50,435 nt of DNA, from positions 89,275 through 139,709 of the forward strand of contig DAIDIP010000004.1 in the NCBI GenBank assembly GCA_027451745.1, written 5' to 3'. This document shows, in pieces, positions 25,429 to 35,227 of the stretch (its first letter is position 1; each line of letters starts with the position of its first letter). This DNA comes from Candidatus Melainabacteria bacterium. Lineage in GTDB: Bacteria > Cyanobacteriota > Vampirovibrionia > Obscuribacterales > Obscuribacteraceae. The translations under genes were made by a program, and so were the position numbers. The notes beneath the pieces were generated by a model, which worked only from the letters and a program-made list of their open reading frames with translations, searched no databases and had not been told where the DNA came from.

Positions 25429-27105
25429 ATGCCTTCACGTCAAGATTGTCCAGACCAAAGCAAATGGGACGCCGGTATCGAGAGGGTCTACCCTCTTGAG
25501 GAGCGTCGGCGCGATCGAGAACGCGTTCCCCAGTACGCCAATTTGTTGCGGCGATACACGCTTGCTGCGCTTCCCCACGAAGCAGTGGAAGCGGATCTTG
25601 CCCGGGTCATTGAGGTCTTGCATTGCGGGCGCAAGGAGATGAGCGATCTCATCGATTACGTGGTTCTTTTGACCAGTTGCAACACAACCGAACCGATGCT
25701 CCTCGACCTTGAAGCACGTACCCTGCGACTCCTCGATGACTGGATGGACGCTGAACAGTGCATCAGGGCTTTTCTTACCAGCGTCGACCTGTCCATGCGC
25801 AGTCGTTTACTGGGCAGCGAGGGCACATTTGTGCCGCTCACCAATGTCAAGGGTATCAACCCAATAGCGCCTCACGTCACTCATGTGGGACAGTTGCAAA
25901 CCCAAATCGCCGCCAGGGTTGGCGAACTGATTCGTCCTCTGTCAGGACAGCACCGCGACTATCAGGCGTCACAGCTACTGATCGGCGGCTATCAGCATCA
26001 CCAGGGCTACTTCGTAGACACTTTTCGCGCAATCGCAACTCAGGAGGTGGCGCGAGCAAAGCTAGCAGGACTGACCTATCTCCAGTACCTCACACAACAC
26101 GATGGCGTGCCAAACGACTTGCCAGTCCGTTGGAACAAGGTCGTGCGTCAGCATCTGCCAATCTTCAGGCGCTTCCTCGCATGGCTGATGCGGAAGCAGC
26201 AATACCAGTCACTGCCTATCACTGCTTTGGTCACAGAGCCAATGCACCATGGCGTTAGTGCCTCTTTCCTTCACACATTCGAGGAGGTTCTCAAAGCAAG
26301 CGCTCCCCTTGGTCCTGACTACCAGGCGGCCATTCAAGAAATGCGCGACCAACACCGACTCGATTACTGCCCGTACGGAGTGCGACAACAAGGCTCTTAC
26401 GTTTGCTTCCTGCGTGGCAAACCATTCGCCTTCTTCAACCTCATTGGGTCCCATTACGGAAAGGCCGCGGTGGCGCATGAGCTTGCTCATGCAGCACACC
26501 TCATTCTTTCAGATCGGGGCAGACCCTTCGAGGAATTCGGCGTTTTAGCCGCGGAGGTCGTGGCGCTGGTTGGCGAGCAGCTCTACTTTGAACGCAGCCT
26601 CAGGACTGCGGGGGAGGGAGAAGCAAAAACGAACCTCTTGATGGATGAAATGTGGACCACCATCATCCGCGTTTTCATGCCGTCGATGTGGTCGGAGTTC
26701 GAGCTTTCGGCCTACGAACATCTCGAATCCGGTGGCAGTCTCAAGTCGGAATGGCTCTGCAACAGGCTTGCAACTCTTTTGCAAGAGTATTGCGGCCCCA
26801 TTCCGATTGCTAACTTTGTCAACGTCGGAGTTCTTTGGCCAATTCACTTCATCCTTTTCTTCCAACCCCAGCGACACTGGCTGTACGGTCCAGCCCACGC
26901 CCTGGGCATCGATTTGTACGAGACTCTGACTGGGGGCGACGATTCGGCAGTCACACAGTATATCGAATTCTTGCGTCGCTCGGACAATTTCACAAGTAGC
27001 GAGGGACTGCTCTGCGCTGGCGTCGATCTCAATTCTGATCAGCACCTCCATGCTGCCTTTCGGCGCATGGAGGTGCTCATGAACGAGATCGAGCAGTCCA
27101 GTTGA
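25429..27105 (+). CDS. M3-like metallopeptidase (oligoendopeptidase F-related)
   Basis: 558 residues from ATG 25429, with CGAGGA eight bases upstream. A zinc site VAHELAHAAH (HExxH) is followed about 25 residues later by LAAEVVAL, the Glu-containing third-ligand motif arranged as in the M3/PepF family. The rest is helical, as in those peptidases, but sequence similarity elsewhere looks low. No signal peptide. The gene is strongly GC-richer than its neighbours (for example 38 of 60 bases at 26521-26580 versus 20 of 60 at 22321-22380 in the SRPBCC gene), which points to acquisition. Substrates unknown. Confidence 0.65.
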   Translation: MPSRQDCPDQSKWDAGIERVYPLEERRRDRERVPQYANLLRRYTLAALPHEAVEADLARVIEVLHCGRKEMSDLIDYVVLLTSCNTTEPMLLDLEARTLRLLDDWMDAEQCIRAFLTSVDLSMRSRLLGSEGTFVPLTNVKGINPIAPHVTHVGQLQTQIAARVGELIRPLSGQHRDYQASQLLIGGYQHHQGYFVDTFRAIATQEVARAKLAGLTYLQYLTQHDGVPNDLPVRWNKVVRQHLPIFRRFLAWLMRKQQYQSLPITALVTEPMHHGVSASFLHTFEEVLKASAPLGPDYQAAIQEMRDQHRLDYCPYGVRQQGSYVCFLRGKPFAFFNLIGSHYGKAAVAHELAHAAHLILSDRGRPFEEFGVLAAEVVALVGEQLYFERSLRTAGEGEAKTNLLMDEMWTTIIRVFMPSMWSEFELSAYEHLESGGSLKSEWLCNRLATLLQEYCGPIPIANFVNVGVLWPIHFILFFQPQRHWLYGPAHALGIDLYETLTGGDDSAVTQYIEFLRRSDNFTSSEGLLCAGVDLNSDQHLHAAFRRMEVLMNEIEQSS

Positions 27106-27129
27106 AGTCCCATCATGGAGTCCACGCAA

Positions 27130-27174
27130 GTGAAAGGTCCAAGGATGACACCAGTCGTCCTTGGACCTTTCCAC
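27130..27174 (+). terminator. Terminal inverted repeat of GC-rich block A
   Basis: The arm 27130-27145 pairs with 27158-27174 (16 bp with a single bulged base) around a 12-base loop and is followed by TTTTTA. The T-run also supplies the TAA stop (27178-27180) of the convergent SMR-like gene, so the block ends exactly against host coding sequence. Confidence 0.9.
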
Positions 27175-27177
27175 TTT

Positions 27178-27612
27178 TTATACGCTTATTTTTTCTTTTT
27201 CAGTACTTGCCAGCATTATTCCTACTGTAACCAAAAGAATACCAAGCCACTCTATTGGCTGAATATTGTTATTGAACAATAGCATTGCTGCCAAAGAAGT
27301 TAGAGGATAAGCCAGACTTGATATGCAACAAGCAAAAGTCAATTGTACGTATTTCAATACATTCCGCCAAACAATAAATTGTGCGACAGTCAATGTAAAA
27401 CTAAACCATGTCCACGGTTGTAACAATAGTTGTGAGTAAAAGCTCAGCTCTTTACCCAATATTTGTCCACAATCTTGTGTGGCTAATTTTTCAGCAATGA
27501 GCACCGCTACGTCAATTATTATTGACATAGCAAAGAGAAGTACAAGATAAGGCTTGCTTTTTACAATCTCGATAATATTTTTGATTTTTTTGTTATTTAT
27601 ATGAGTATTCAT
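27178..27612 (-). CDS. SMR/EamA-like small membrane transporter subunit
   Basis: 144 residues from ATG 27612 (AGGAAG upstream; a longer GTG start at 27648 is possible). Four hydrophobic helices, a conserved W-F-S-F/A-L-T-V segment and GILLVTVGIML at the end match half-size drug/metabolite-superfamily proteins such as ArnE/ArnF or SMR exporters. It follows a second such gene at a gap of about 40 bp, and paired SMR genes commonly encode heterodimers, for example lipid-linked sugar flippases. The substrate is unknown. Confidence 0.75.
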   Translation of the reverse strand: MNTHINNKKIKNIIEIVKSKPYLVLLFAMSIIIDVAVLIAEKLATQDCGQILGKELSFYSQLLLQPWTWFSFTLTVAQFIVWRNVLKYVQLTFACCISSLAYPLTSLAAMLLFNNNIQPIEWLGILLVTVGIMLASTEKEKISV

Positions 27613-27654
27613 AAACACTTTCTTCCTAGCAATTCTTCTAATAAACACTTTTTA

Positions 27655-27999
27655 TTAGAGCCCGGTACTAGTTATTAAAGTTAGTCCAATCACTATAGCT
27701 AGAATGCCTACCCATCCGCGTATGCTCATATGTTCTTTAAAAAGATACTTGCTAGCAAGCGCAATAGTTATATATGTTGCCCCTAAAGATGGCACAGCTT
27801 TATTCAGCGGTACTAAGGCTATAACAAAAAACCATGTAATTATTTGCACCACATGTAATACTATGCCGCCAATCATAAAATGATGGCGAAATTCATCGTA
27901 TTTGGTAGACGCTTTGAACATGAGCTGTTCTAGCGTCTCTACCAATACAGTGGTAGAGATAGCAGTAAAAATAATTGCATTCATAACTAAACAGATCAC
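27655..27999 (-). CDS. SMR/EamA-like small membrane transporter subunit
   Basis: 114 residues, four predicted membrane helices, with VPLNKAVPSLGATYITIAL and GWVGILAIVIGLTLI patterns typical of ArnE-like or SMR proteins. First gene of a two-gene set with the similar downstream subunit. The pair probably forms an antiparallel heterodimer in the inner membrane (inference from family). Confidence 0.78.
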   Translation of the reverse strand: MICLVMNAIIFTAISTTVLVETLEQLMFKASTKYDEFRHHFMIGGIVLHVVQIITWFFVIALVPLNKAVPSLGATYITIALASKYLFKEHMSIRGWVGILAIVIGLTLITSTGL

Positions 28000-28433
28000 A
28001 AGATCTGTGATTTAGATAACTGTAAAATAAGCTCTATTGATAAATGGCGCTAAGGCACATTGGCACGCAGACTGCACTTAAGCAAGCGATTAATAAATGC
28101 GCTTGCCAACATCATTTGATATTGATTTAAATGGCTCAAATTAAACATGACTTAATACCAGATTTAGTGCATCTGTCTATATGTAAAGCATAACAAGACT
28201 AATAGTCAAAGACAACACATAAAAGCCAGTAAAATCCGAATTAATGCAAAATTTCTATAAATAAAAGAGATACATTAATTGTCTTCCTGATAATAAAGTT
28301 AAAATGCCCATAACATTATTCGAAGAAATTAGCTAAAATTTTCACTTCAATCATTTTTATGACATTATCTTATGGCTCAATGAACAGGATTTCTCATAAG
28401 CACTTTATGGCTAGATTTATAAAAGGTCCTATT
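28000..28433. other. Intergenic, AT-rich, no gene seen
   Basis: Divergent promoter region of about 430 bp between the SMR-like genes (minus) and the TPR gene (plus). Apart from one GCGCTAA at about 28047, no repeats, tRNA or strong hairpins were recognised. Confidence 0.5.
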
Positions 28434-30683
28434 ATGAAACACTTGCTTGCTATATATACTCTCTGCGCCACTTTGGCTTTAACAGTGCCTGTAACAGTAA
28501 GTGCTAAGAATAAAGGCGAAAACGATAATCAACTACCTAAAGCGGCCCTGGAGCAATATAACCAAGCTGTTTCCTTCTTTAAAGCTGGAAATTTGCAGCA
28601 GGCTTTGAATTGTTTTAGATCGGTGGTATTGACCGCACCAAATGATCCTTTAGGGCATCTTGGACTTGCTGCAGTACTTAGTCAACATGGTGATATTGAT
28701 GATGCTATTGCTGAATATAGACGGGCAATTTTAATAAGACCTTATGATGCTTTTGCCTGCGAAAGTCTGGGTACTTTATTGCAAACCCAGGGACAAATTG
28801 ATGAGGCTATCAATGAATACAGACAAGCAATTCAATTGCGGCCAGACGTTCCGCTCATGCGTTTAAATTTGGGTATTGCCTTACGTGCAGCCGGAAAACA
28901 AAGTCAGGCAATAGATGAATTGTCTAGAGTCATTATGGCTTATCCAGAACAATTAAGAGCCCGTTCTCAATTGGCTGCTGCTCTGCAGGACAAAAAAGAT
29001 TATCAACAAGCTTGTCAACAGTACGAAATTGTAGCCGCTAAGCAGCCAGATAATTTTTCTATTCGATTTAATTTGGGCAATTGTTTATATGCGCTAAAAA
29101 ACTATAACGAGGCTATTAATGCTTTTGAAAAGGCATTAACCATTGATGATCGTGTGCCTGACGCTTATATAATGCTCGCATCTAGCCAAGCAATGACAAA
29201 TGATTATCCTAACGCTATTAAAAATGTCAAAAAAGCTATTGCTCTAAAAGACAATGTTAGCGATTGGTATGGACAATTAGGCGACTTATGCATGAAAAAT
29301 AAGCAAAATGATTTGGCAATCAATGCTTATCGTCAAGCAAGCAGTCTAAATCCCCGTGATCTTACAAGCAATTATAATTTAGGTTATTTGCTTTTATCTT
29401 CGTCTGATTTGCCAGGAGCCGAATCGGCTTTTCATCAGGTTTTAAATATAAATCCACAATACAGCAATGCTCACTATAATTTGGGCATTATAAAAAGCCA
29501 ACAAGGTGATTTAGATAAAGCAGAAGGTGAATTTAAGTCTGTATTAGATCAAAATCCACATGATGCACAAGCCCTAATTAGTCTTGGTCGCACATATTTG
29601 CGCAAAGATAATTTGCCAATGGCCGCAAATTATTATCGTCAAGGTTTAAGTATAGAACCAACTGACGCTAGTGCCTTCAATGAATTAGGCAATATTTTGC
29701 TTAAACTAAACGATTTAATTGGTGCTCGTGCTGCTCTTGAATCAGCTTATAATCTTAATCCTAATAGTCGCAATATTGCTTTTAGTATGGCCGCTTTGAA
29801 TGAATCAGAAGGTAAGCCAGCCAAAGCAGAAACTATTTTGCGCCAATTGGCCGCTCAAAATCCACAAGATGTGGACATACTCAATAAACTTGCCGACAAT
29901 TTGCAAGGACAGGGCAAAGCCCCGCAAGCAGTTGAAATATATCAGCGTATTGTGCAATTGAATCCAAGGTCAGCCACTGCTTATAATGACTTAGGACTAG
30001 CTTTGCAAAAAGCCCAAGATAATGGCGGAGCTATCACTCAATTTAAAAAGGCTTTAGAAGTAGATCCATCACTTAGCGAAGCACAAATAAATTTGGGTAA
30101 TAGTTTTCTTGCTAACAAAAACTATAAAGATGCTGCAGCCTCTTATAGCCAGGCTATTGCTAGTAAGCCAGATGATTTTCTTGCTCACTATAATCTAGGT
30201 TTAGCACTTAGCGCCCAGAATGAATTAGATAAAGCTATTGAAGAATATAAGACTGCATTGCGTCTTTCTCCGCAATACTCCGTTGTCCATTATGCTTTAG
30301 GACTTGCTTATGTAAATCAAAATCGCAATCAAGACGCTCAAACTGAATTAGAAAGTTATATTGCTTCAGAGCCAAATGGTCCTTATGCAAGTCAAGCCCG
30401 TGCAAACTTAGATAAAATCAAAAATACTGTGGCTGCTGTTTCAACGACTGTCAATGATCAGAACGGTCCGGAACAGAATAAAACAAATGCAGCACCTCCC
30501 ATCCAAACGCCACAAAATAATTTGTTAAATAAAGAAACACCACCCCAATCATCTCCTGTACCTATTCAAGAATCGAGCCAATCTGCTGCCCAATCCCCCG
30601 CACCTAATAGCGACATTGCTCCCAAAGAAAATCTTCAATATCCAGCTGATGAAAAGCTTGATACTCCCAACATCAATGACTAA
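28434..30683 (+). CDS. Secreted or anchored TPR-repeat protein
   Basis: 749 residues from ATG 28434 (AAAGG seven bases upstream; in-frame ATGs from 28359 lack a site). A signal peptide (about residues 1-20, cleavage near VSA/KNK) precedes roughly 17 tandem tetratricopeptide repeats with the A-x-x-x-Y/F-x-x-A-I/L and L-N/R-P pattern, up to about residue 640. The C terminus is a Pro/Gln/Asn-rich disordered tail. TPR arrays are protein-interaction scaffolds; location periplasmic or outer surface. It lies 20 bp upstream of the MBL-fold gene. Confidence 0.9.
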   Translation: MKHLLAIYTLCATLALTVPVTVSAKNKGENDNQLPKAALEQYNQAVSFFKAGNLQQALNCFRSVVLTAPNDPLGHLGLAAVLSQHGDIDDAIAEYRRAILIRPYDAFACESLGTLLQTQGQIDEAINEYRQAIQLRPDVPLMRLNLGIALRAAGKQSQAIDELSRVIMAYPEQLRARSQLAAALQDKKDYQQACQQYEIVAAKQPDNFSIRFNLGNCLYALKNYNEAINAFEKALTIDDRVPDAYIMLASSQAMTNDYPNAIKNVKKAIALKDNVSDWYGQLGDLCMKNKQNDLAINAYRQASSLNPRDLTSNYNLGYLLLSSSDLPGAESAFHQVLNINPQYSNAHYNLGIIKSQQGDLDKAEGEFKSVLDQNPHDAQALISLGRTYLRKDNLPMAANYYRQGLSIEPTDASAFNELGNILLKLNDLIGARAALESAYNLNPNSRNIAFSMAALNESEGKPAKAETILRQLAAQNPQDVDILNKLADNLQGQGKAPQAVEIYQRIVQLNPRSATAYNDLGLALQKAQDNGGAITQFKKALEVDPSLSEAQINLGNSFLANKNYKDAAASYSQAIASKPDDFLAHYNLGLALSAQNELDKAIEEYKTALRLSPQYSVVHYALGLAYVNQNRNQDAQTELESYIASEPNGPYASQARANLDKIKNTVAAVSTTVNDQNGPEQNKTNAAPPIQTPQNNLLNKETPPQSSPVPIQESSQSAAQSPAPNSDIAPKENLQYPADEKLDTPNIND

Positions 30684-30703
30684 ATAACGCGTTATATAGA
30701 TTA

Positions 30704-31693
30704 ATGAACAATTTGCGTCTGCCAGAATTCAATTACACAAAGGGTTTGCATGACATTGGTCATGGTTCATATGCTTGGTTGCAACCGGATGGTTCCTGGG
30801 GTTGGAGCAATGCCGGACTTATTACCGATGGCAAAGAATCTTTTTTAGTTGATACTCTCTACGATTTAGCTTTAACAGCCGATATGCTCAATGCAATGAA
30901 AGCAGCAGCGCCAAATGCTGCTACTCAGATCAATACCATGGTAAACACTCATTCAAACGGTGATCATTGCAATGGCAATATATTAGTTGAAAATGCAGAA
31001 ATTATTGCTTCAAAAAACACAGCCGCTTCAATGGTCTATGAAAATCCAGCTATGATGCTTAATTTTTTGGCTGAAGCACCGAAGATGGGTGAATTAGGCA
31101 AATGGTTTTTAGATAGATTTGGCAAATTTCAATTTGCTGGCATTGAACGCAAAATGCCCACTACATTGTTTGAAGGCAAATTAGAAAGAAAAGTAGGCAA
31201 TAAAACTATTGAGCTTATAGAAGTAGGTCCAGCCCACACAGCTGGCGATACTATTGTTCACTTGCCTGACCAAGGAGTGGTCTTCACTGGCGATATTTTA
31301 TTTGTTGAAGGACACCCACTTATGTGGGCGGGTCCAGTAAAAAATTGGCTTAAGGCATGTGATCTAATTGTTAGTCTCAAACCAAAAATTGTTGTTCCTG
31401 GTCATGGTCCAATTACCGGCATTAATGGCGTATTTGCTATAAAAGAATATTTTGAATTTGTTTTCAGTGAAGCCCGCAAACATTTTGATTCCGGCAAAGA
31501 AATTTTGCCTGCTGCTGCCGAAATGCTCAAAAGCAAATATGCCCAATGGGGCGATAGCGAGCGTATGGCTGCTAATGTAGCTATGATGTATCGTGAATTT
31601 AAAGGTGATACCAATCCACCTAACATGATTGAATTACTTGGACTAATGGCCAGTTGTACTAATATGATGGCTCGTTCGCCAATTAATAGTTAA
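30704..31693 (+). CDS. MBL-fold metallo-hydrolase
   Basis: 329 residues. The metal-binding signature appears as THSNGDHCNGN near residue 87-97 (H-x-x-x-D-H rather than the strict HxHxDH, with Asn-Gly in the middle), then GPAHTAGDTIVHLP, TGDILF and PGHGPITG. These are the ordered motifs of the metallo-beta-lactamase fold. The first His of HxHxDH is replaced by Ser in position, so metal content may differ from glyoxalase II. No signal peptide. The substrate cannot be told. Probably co-transcribed with the TPR gene. Confidence 0.83.
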   Translation: MNNLRLPEFNYTKGLHDIGHGSYAWLQPDGSWGWSNAGLITDGKESFLVDTLYDLALTADMLNAMKAAAPNAATQINTMVNTHSNGDHCNGNILVENAEIIASKNTAASMVYENPAMMLNFLAEAPKMGELGKWFLDRFGKFQFAGIERKMPTTLFEGKLERKVGNKTIELIEVGPAHTAGDTIVHLPDQGVVFTGDILFVEGHPLMWAGPVKNWLKACDLIVSLKPKIVVPGHGPITGINGVFAIKEYFEFVFSEARKHFDSGKEILPAAAEMLKSKYAQWGDSERMAANVAMMYREFKGDTNPPNMIELLGLMASCTNMMARSPINS

Positions 31694-31705
31694 CACAGCC
31701 ATATG

Positions 31706-34700
31706 TCAAATAATGGCCGATGATTTACGCACTGAGCAAATTTTTAAATATATAAGATAAAAGAACGGCAGGAGAGTGAGCAGGCAAAGCACACATATAT
31801 CAATTGGAAAAACCGACCAGGCGCATTCAATAAAGTCTGCTAGAGTATTAGTCATTTGTGTAAGGTAGAGCCAAAGCAAAAAGCCCAGTATATTTCGCAT
31901 TGCTCCCTTACGCAAGAAATACCAGTACAGCAAAGAACCGATAATACCAAAGAGTGCCGAAGACAATATTTCTTGCCAATAAACTACAGTGCTAGTAAAA
32001 ACCGTGCTTACTGAAGTAATGGCTGTAGTAATAAAAATGAAGAGAAAAATCTGCCACTCTTTTCTTATGCCAAACTTAGCAATTACGCCAATAAAAATAC
32101 TCAAAAATATAATAACAGCATAAAAAATCGCTACAGTTGAACTTAATTCAGATATTGTGGGGCTGAAATTATTTAAGGCTAAATGAATGGGATAAGTAGA
32201 GTTATTAAATTGTGCGGCATGCCTATAAGTAGTGCTAATAGTCAATCGTGCTAATGAATATACATGACTGAATAAGTCGTATGCCCCAGCAATTAAAATT
32301 GCATCAAGCCAGTAATTATACTGAACGGCAGGGCTTAATCGATTGAGCCAGGGAGTCAAACTTTTTACAGCATAGGCGACTCTTTCCTTTAATCCAAGCT
32401 CTTTAATTGCAGCCACAGTCAACACTAGACAAAAGAACATAAACGCGCCACTAAGCAATACTAGTAATAAGCCTCCGGCCATCAACATCGCGGTATAGAT
32501 TGGCACTGGTATGGTGGTGTTATACGAATAAATACTTGTCGGGATATAATTCAAAGCGGTTATGATTGTTACAGTAATGAATACTAGCCCAGGCCAAATT
32601 GCTGGTTTCCAGCGTACAGTTCTGGCTAAAAACAAAGACACCGTCCACCAAATAAAGGCAATAAAACTGGCAAGAGAAACGAGTCCAGTGGCAATTAGTG
32701 CCAGGGCTTTTGGCAGAGTTATTTTTACCTTATCCCAATGCCATTCATCAGGTATTTGCCAGCGATGTCCTTGGAAAGATGGAATATCACCAACTATTTC
32801 TATTGAAACAATTGAGTCTGCATCTCCAACCCTATATTTAGGACTCTTGAATTGAAAATAATAATCTGTCCTATGCGATCGATTTTTTACTTCTACATCA
32901 CTAAATATTAGGGGTTCATAGAGTGGACGATATTGATGCAAATAATCTTCGGCAATTTTTCTTGCTTCAGCTTCGCTCAGTCTAGCTCCGGGGGCATCTT
33001 CATCCTTGGTGATTGTTTGCGAAAGAATCTTGCCGTCTTTATCTAAAGCAAGCACATATTCTTCAGAACAAGCTGGTTTAAAAAAACGAACCGCCCATAA
33101 GTGAGGATTCTCTATTTCGTGGGCAATAGCATCGGTTCTTTCAAAGCCAACTTTTTCGAGTATATATTGATATTCGTCTTTATGACCTGAAATACCACTG
33201 CTGCATTCGCATGCAGCAGTGTAGCCTGTTAAATCAAAATGATTTTTATTCATATAATCCCAAGAAGTTTTTATTACCTCTTTGGCAGTTGACTTAAGAG
33301 GACTATTTTCTTGATAAATTTCACAGCGTGGTTCTTTCCAAAGCAATAACACTATGAAGGATATGCAAATTAGCCCAAGCAAGCCTAAACGTGTGGAGTT
33401 GACTAAGGGTTGGTATACATAATCAGAACTTCCGACTTCCTCATCAGTCACAATAGATTTTCCTGGCTGTTCTAAAGTTTCTTCTACTTTAGTTATTGCC
33501 TTCAGCAAAGGTTCACTTTGATGTTCTATAAAATCTATTGCGTCAGGCTTATGTTCACTAACCTTCTGCATAGCTGATGGGCTTACTTCAATCTGCCCTT
33601 TTTTCTTTTGCTGCCAAAGACCAAAAATAGCTAGCCCCAACAATGGTAATAACGGAATAAAGGGGGATAATCTAAGATTAAGTATCTGTGCAGAAAATAG
33701 TGGAACACTATCACAAAAAACATCAAATAGATAATGCGACACTAAGCATGGCAAAAGACCGAATCTTCGTAAAATACAACCCCAAAAAATTCCTTCTATT
33801 GTTAGCTCTACCCCTCTAGCATAGGCAGGTTGTTGCGGATAACCACTATGCATAAAACCCCAAGCCATGGCTTGCAAAACATTAGCTATCCAAAAATTTT
33901 TCAAAAGTCTCTGGCCAAAACCGAGCATTATCACACGATATAAAAGCTCTTCTGCGCCCGAGGCAAATACTCCTAGTGTAAAAGCGCTAAACCACGGTTG
34001 TATTGCTGTTAGTATTTGATACTTATCAATACCTAAAGGACACCAGAAATGAAATTTTTGCCCAAGAGCGTAATAAAGTATTTGATAACCTATTGATATG
34101 CCAAATGCACCATAGCCAATTATCAATCCGGTAGTTACATAATTATTTCGCAAAGCAGAACCGGTAAACCATTTTTGCCAAGGCAAATGCTCAGGAAATG
34201 CTAAACGATAAACCTTCTCTGCTGCTCCAACTATGAGAGCAATGCCCATAAAGCTCAAAGGCAAGGACATGAACATACCAAAAGCTGTCATGGTCAAAAA
34301 TGCAGCATAAGATTTATGAGAGTCATAAGCACTTAGTGCAGATTCAATATCATTGAGTCCTTCAAGAAAGCACACAAGAGTAAGAATGCCCGCGCACAAA
34401 AGAACGAAACGCCAACGTATCTGGCGATTGGCAATGCTTTGAAAAAATATAAATACTGCTGCAATATGAAGTAAAGAATAGAAAACCGTTGCTATAGTTT
34501 GCAGCAAATTATTATAGGAGCGAATAGTTTCGTATTTGCGATCCCAGCTCTCTGGCAGTTTCAGAAATTTATAATAGCCAGACAAAATATTGCCACAAAA
34601 GCTAGCTGAGGCTCTTAACTTTGCTCCTTTATAGTCTGTTTTCTGGTTTTCCCAGGTGAAATCATAGTCATTGCGATGCAATTGCTTATCTACACTGTCT

Positions 34701-35227
34701 TCAACAAGCTTGCAATCTGATTTGGTCCAACCTGTTTGTTTTAAAACAAAATCAAACGCCTTTGCTTTAGCTTCATCATGCTGAATATCTGGTATTGCCC
34801 GATCATTGGGAAAATAGTGATCAAAATAATACAACTCACCTGTTGGGCTCATTGTCATTCGCATACCTTCTTGATCAAATTCTTGTTTAAATGAGCAGTC
34901 CCAATAAAACACTGGAATTTCATTTTGCATTAAATCATTGGCTTTAGCATTGCCAAGTTCATACTCAAGAAATGTTTTGACATCATCATCACAATTAAAT
35001 GTGATCGACTTGATTATTTTTTGTTTTTGATAGCCAAGCTGTTTTATCCATATTTCAGTTAATTTCAAAATATCTGACTTTGGCACACTAAGATTTATGG
35101 CTGCAGAAGGAAAAACAGCTTTATGCATTGTGGCAAAAACTATCAAGCCACATATTCCTAGCAATAGAAATACTGCTAAAACAATCCTATTGTTAGCTTT
35201 CTTACCTTTTGCCGTTTTCTCGGTCAT
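31706..35227 (-). CDS. Very large CPBP-family intramembrane metalloprotease with duplicated architecture
   Basis: 1173 residues. The CPBP (CAAX protease/Abi) core lies near residues 370-540: AEELLYR (EExxxR), FMHSG (FxxxH) and SHYLFD (HxxxD) are intact. Before it lie one TM helix, an extracytoplasmic domain (about 40-235) and TM helices. After residue about 620 the extracytoplasmic domain and a TM bundle occur a second time, without the protease motifs. The paired domains share the pattern of a W-x-K/R-S/D segment, R-x-D-Y-x-F-x-W/F, and P-D/E-x-W. An internal duplication with loss of the second active site is the simplest reading. Substrate unknown. Confidence 0.85.
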   Translation of the reverse strand: MTEKTAKGKKANNRIVLAVFLLLGICGLIVFATMHKAVFPSAAINLSVPKSDILKLTEIWIKQLGYQKQKIIKSITFNCDDDVKTFLEYELGNAKANDLMQNEIPVFYWDCSFKQEFDQEGMRMTMSPTGELYYFDHYFPNDRAIPDIQHDEAKAKAFDFVLKQTGWTKSDCKLVEDSVDKQLHRNDYDFTWENQKTDYKGAKLRASASFCGNILSGYYKFLKLPESWDRKYETIRSYNNLLQTIATVFYSLLHIAAVFIFFQSIANRQIRWRFVLLCAGILTLVCFLEGLNDIESALSAYDSHKSYAAFLTMTAFGMFMSLPLSFMGIALIVGAAEKVYRLAFPEHLPWQKWFTGSALRNNYVTTGLIIGYGAFGISIGYQILYYALGQKFHFWCPLGIDKYQILTAIQPWFSAFTLGVFASGAEELLYRVIMLGFGQRLLKNFWIANVLQAMAWGFMHSGYPQQPAYARGVELTIEGIFWGCILRRFGLLPCLVSHYLFDVFCDSVPLFSAQILNLRLSPFIPLLPLLGLAIFGLWQQKKKGQIEVSPSAMQKVSEHKPDAIDFIEHQSEPLLKAITKVEETLEQPGKSIVTDEEVGSSDYVYQPLVNSTRLGLLGLICISFIVLLLWKEPRCEIYQENSPLKSTAKEVIKTSWDYMNKNHFDLTGYTAACECSSGISGHKDEYQYILEKVGFERTDAIAHEIENPHLWAVRFFKPACSEEYVLALDKDGKILSQTITKDEDAPGARLSEAEARKIAEDYLHQYRPLYEPLIFSDVEVKNRSHRTDYYFQFKSPKYRVGDADSIVSIEIVGDIPSFQGHRWQIPDEWHWDKVKITLPKALALIATGLVSLASFIAFIWWTVSLFLARTVRWKPAIWPGLVFITVTIITALNYIPTSIYSYNTTIPVPIYTAMLMAGGLLLVLLSGAFMFFCLVLTVAAIKELGLKERVAYAVKSLTPWLNRLSPAVQYNYWLDAILIAGAYDLFSHVYSLARLTISTTYRHAAQFNNSTYPIHLALNNFSPTISELSSTVAIFYAVIIFLSIFIGVIAKFGIRKEWQIFLFIFITTAITSVSTVFTSTVVYWQEILSSALFGIIGSLLYWYFLRKGAMRNILGFLLWLYLTQMTNTLADFIECAWSVFPIDICVLCLLTLLPFFYLIYLKICSVRKSSAII

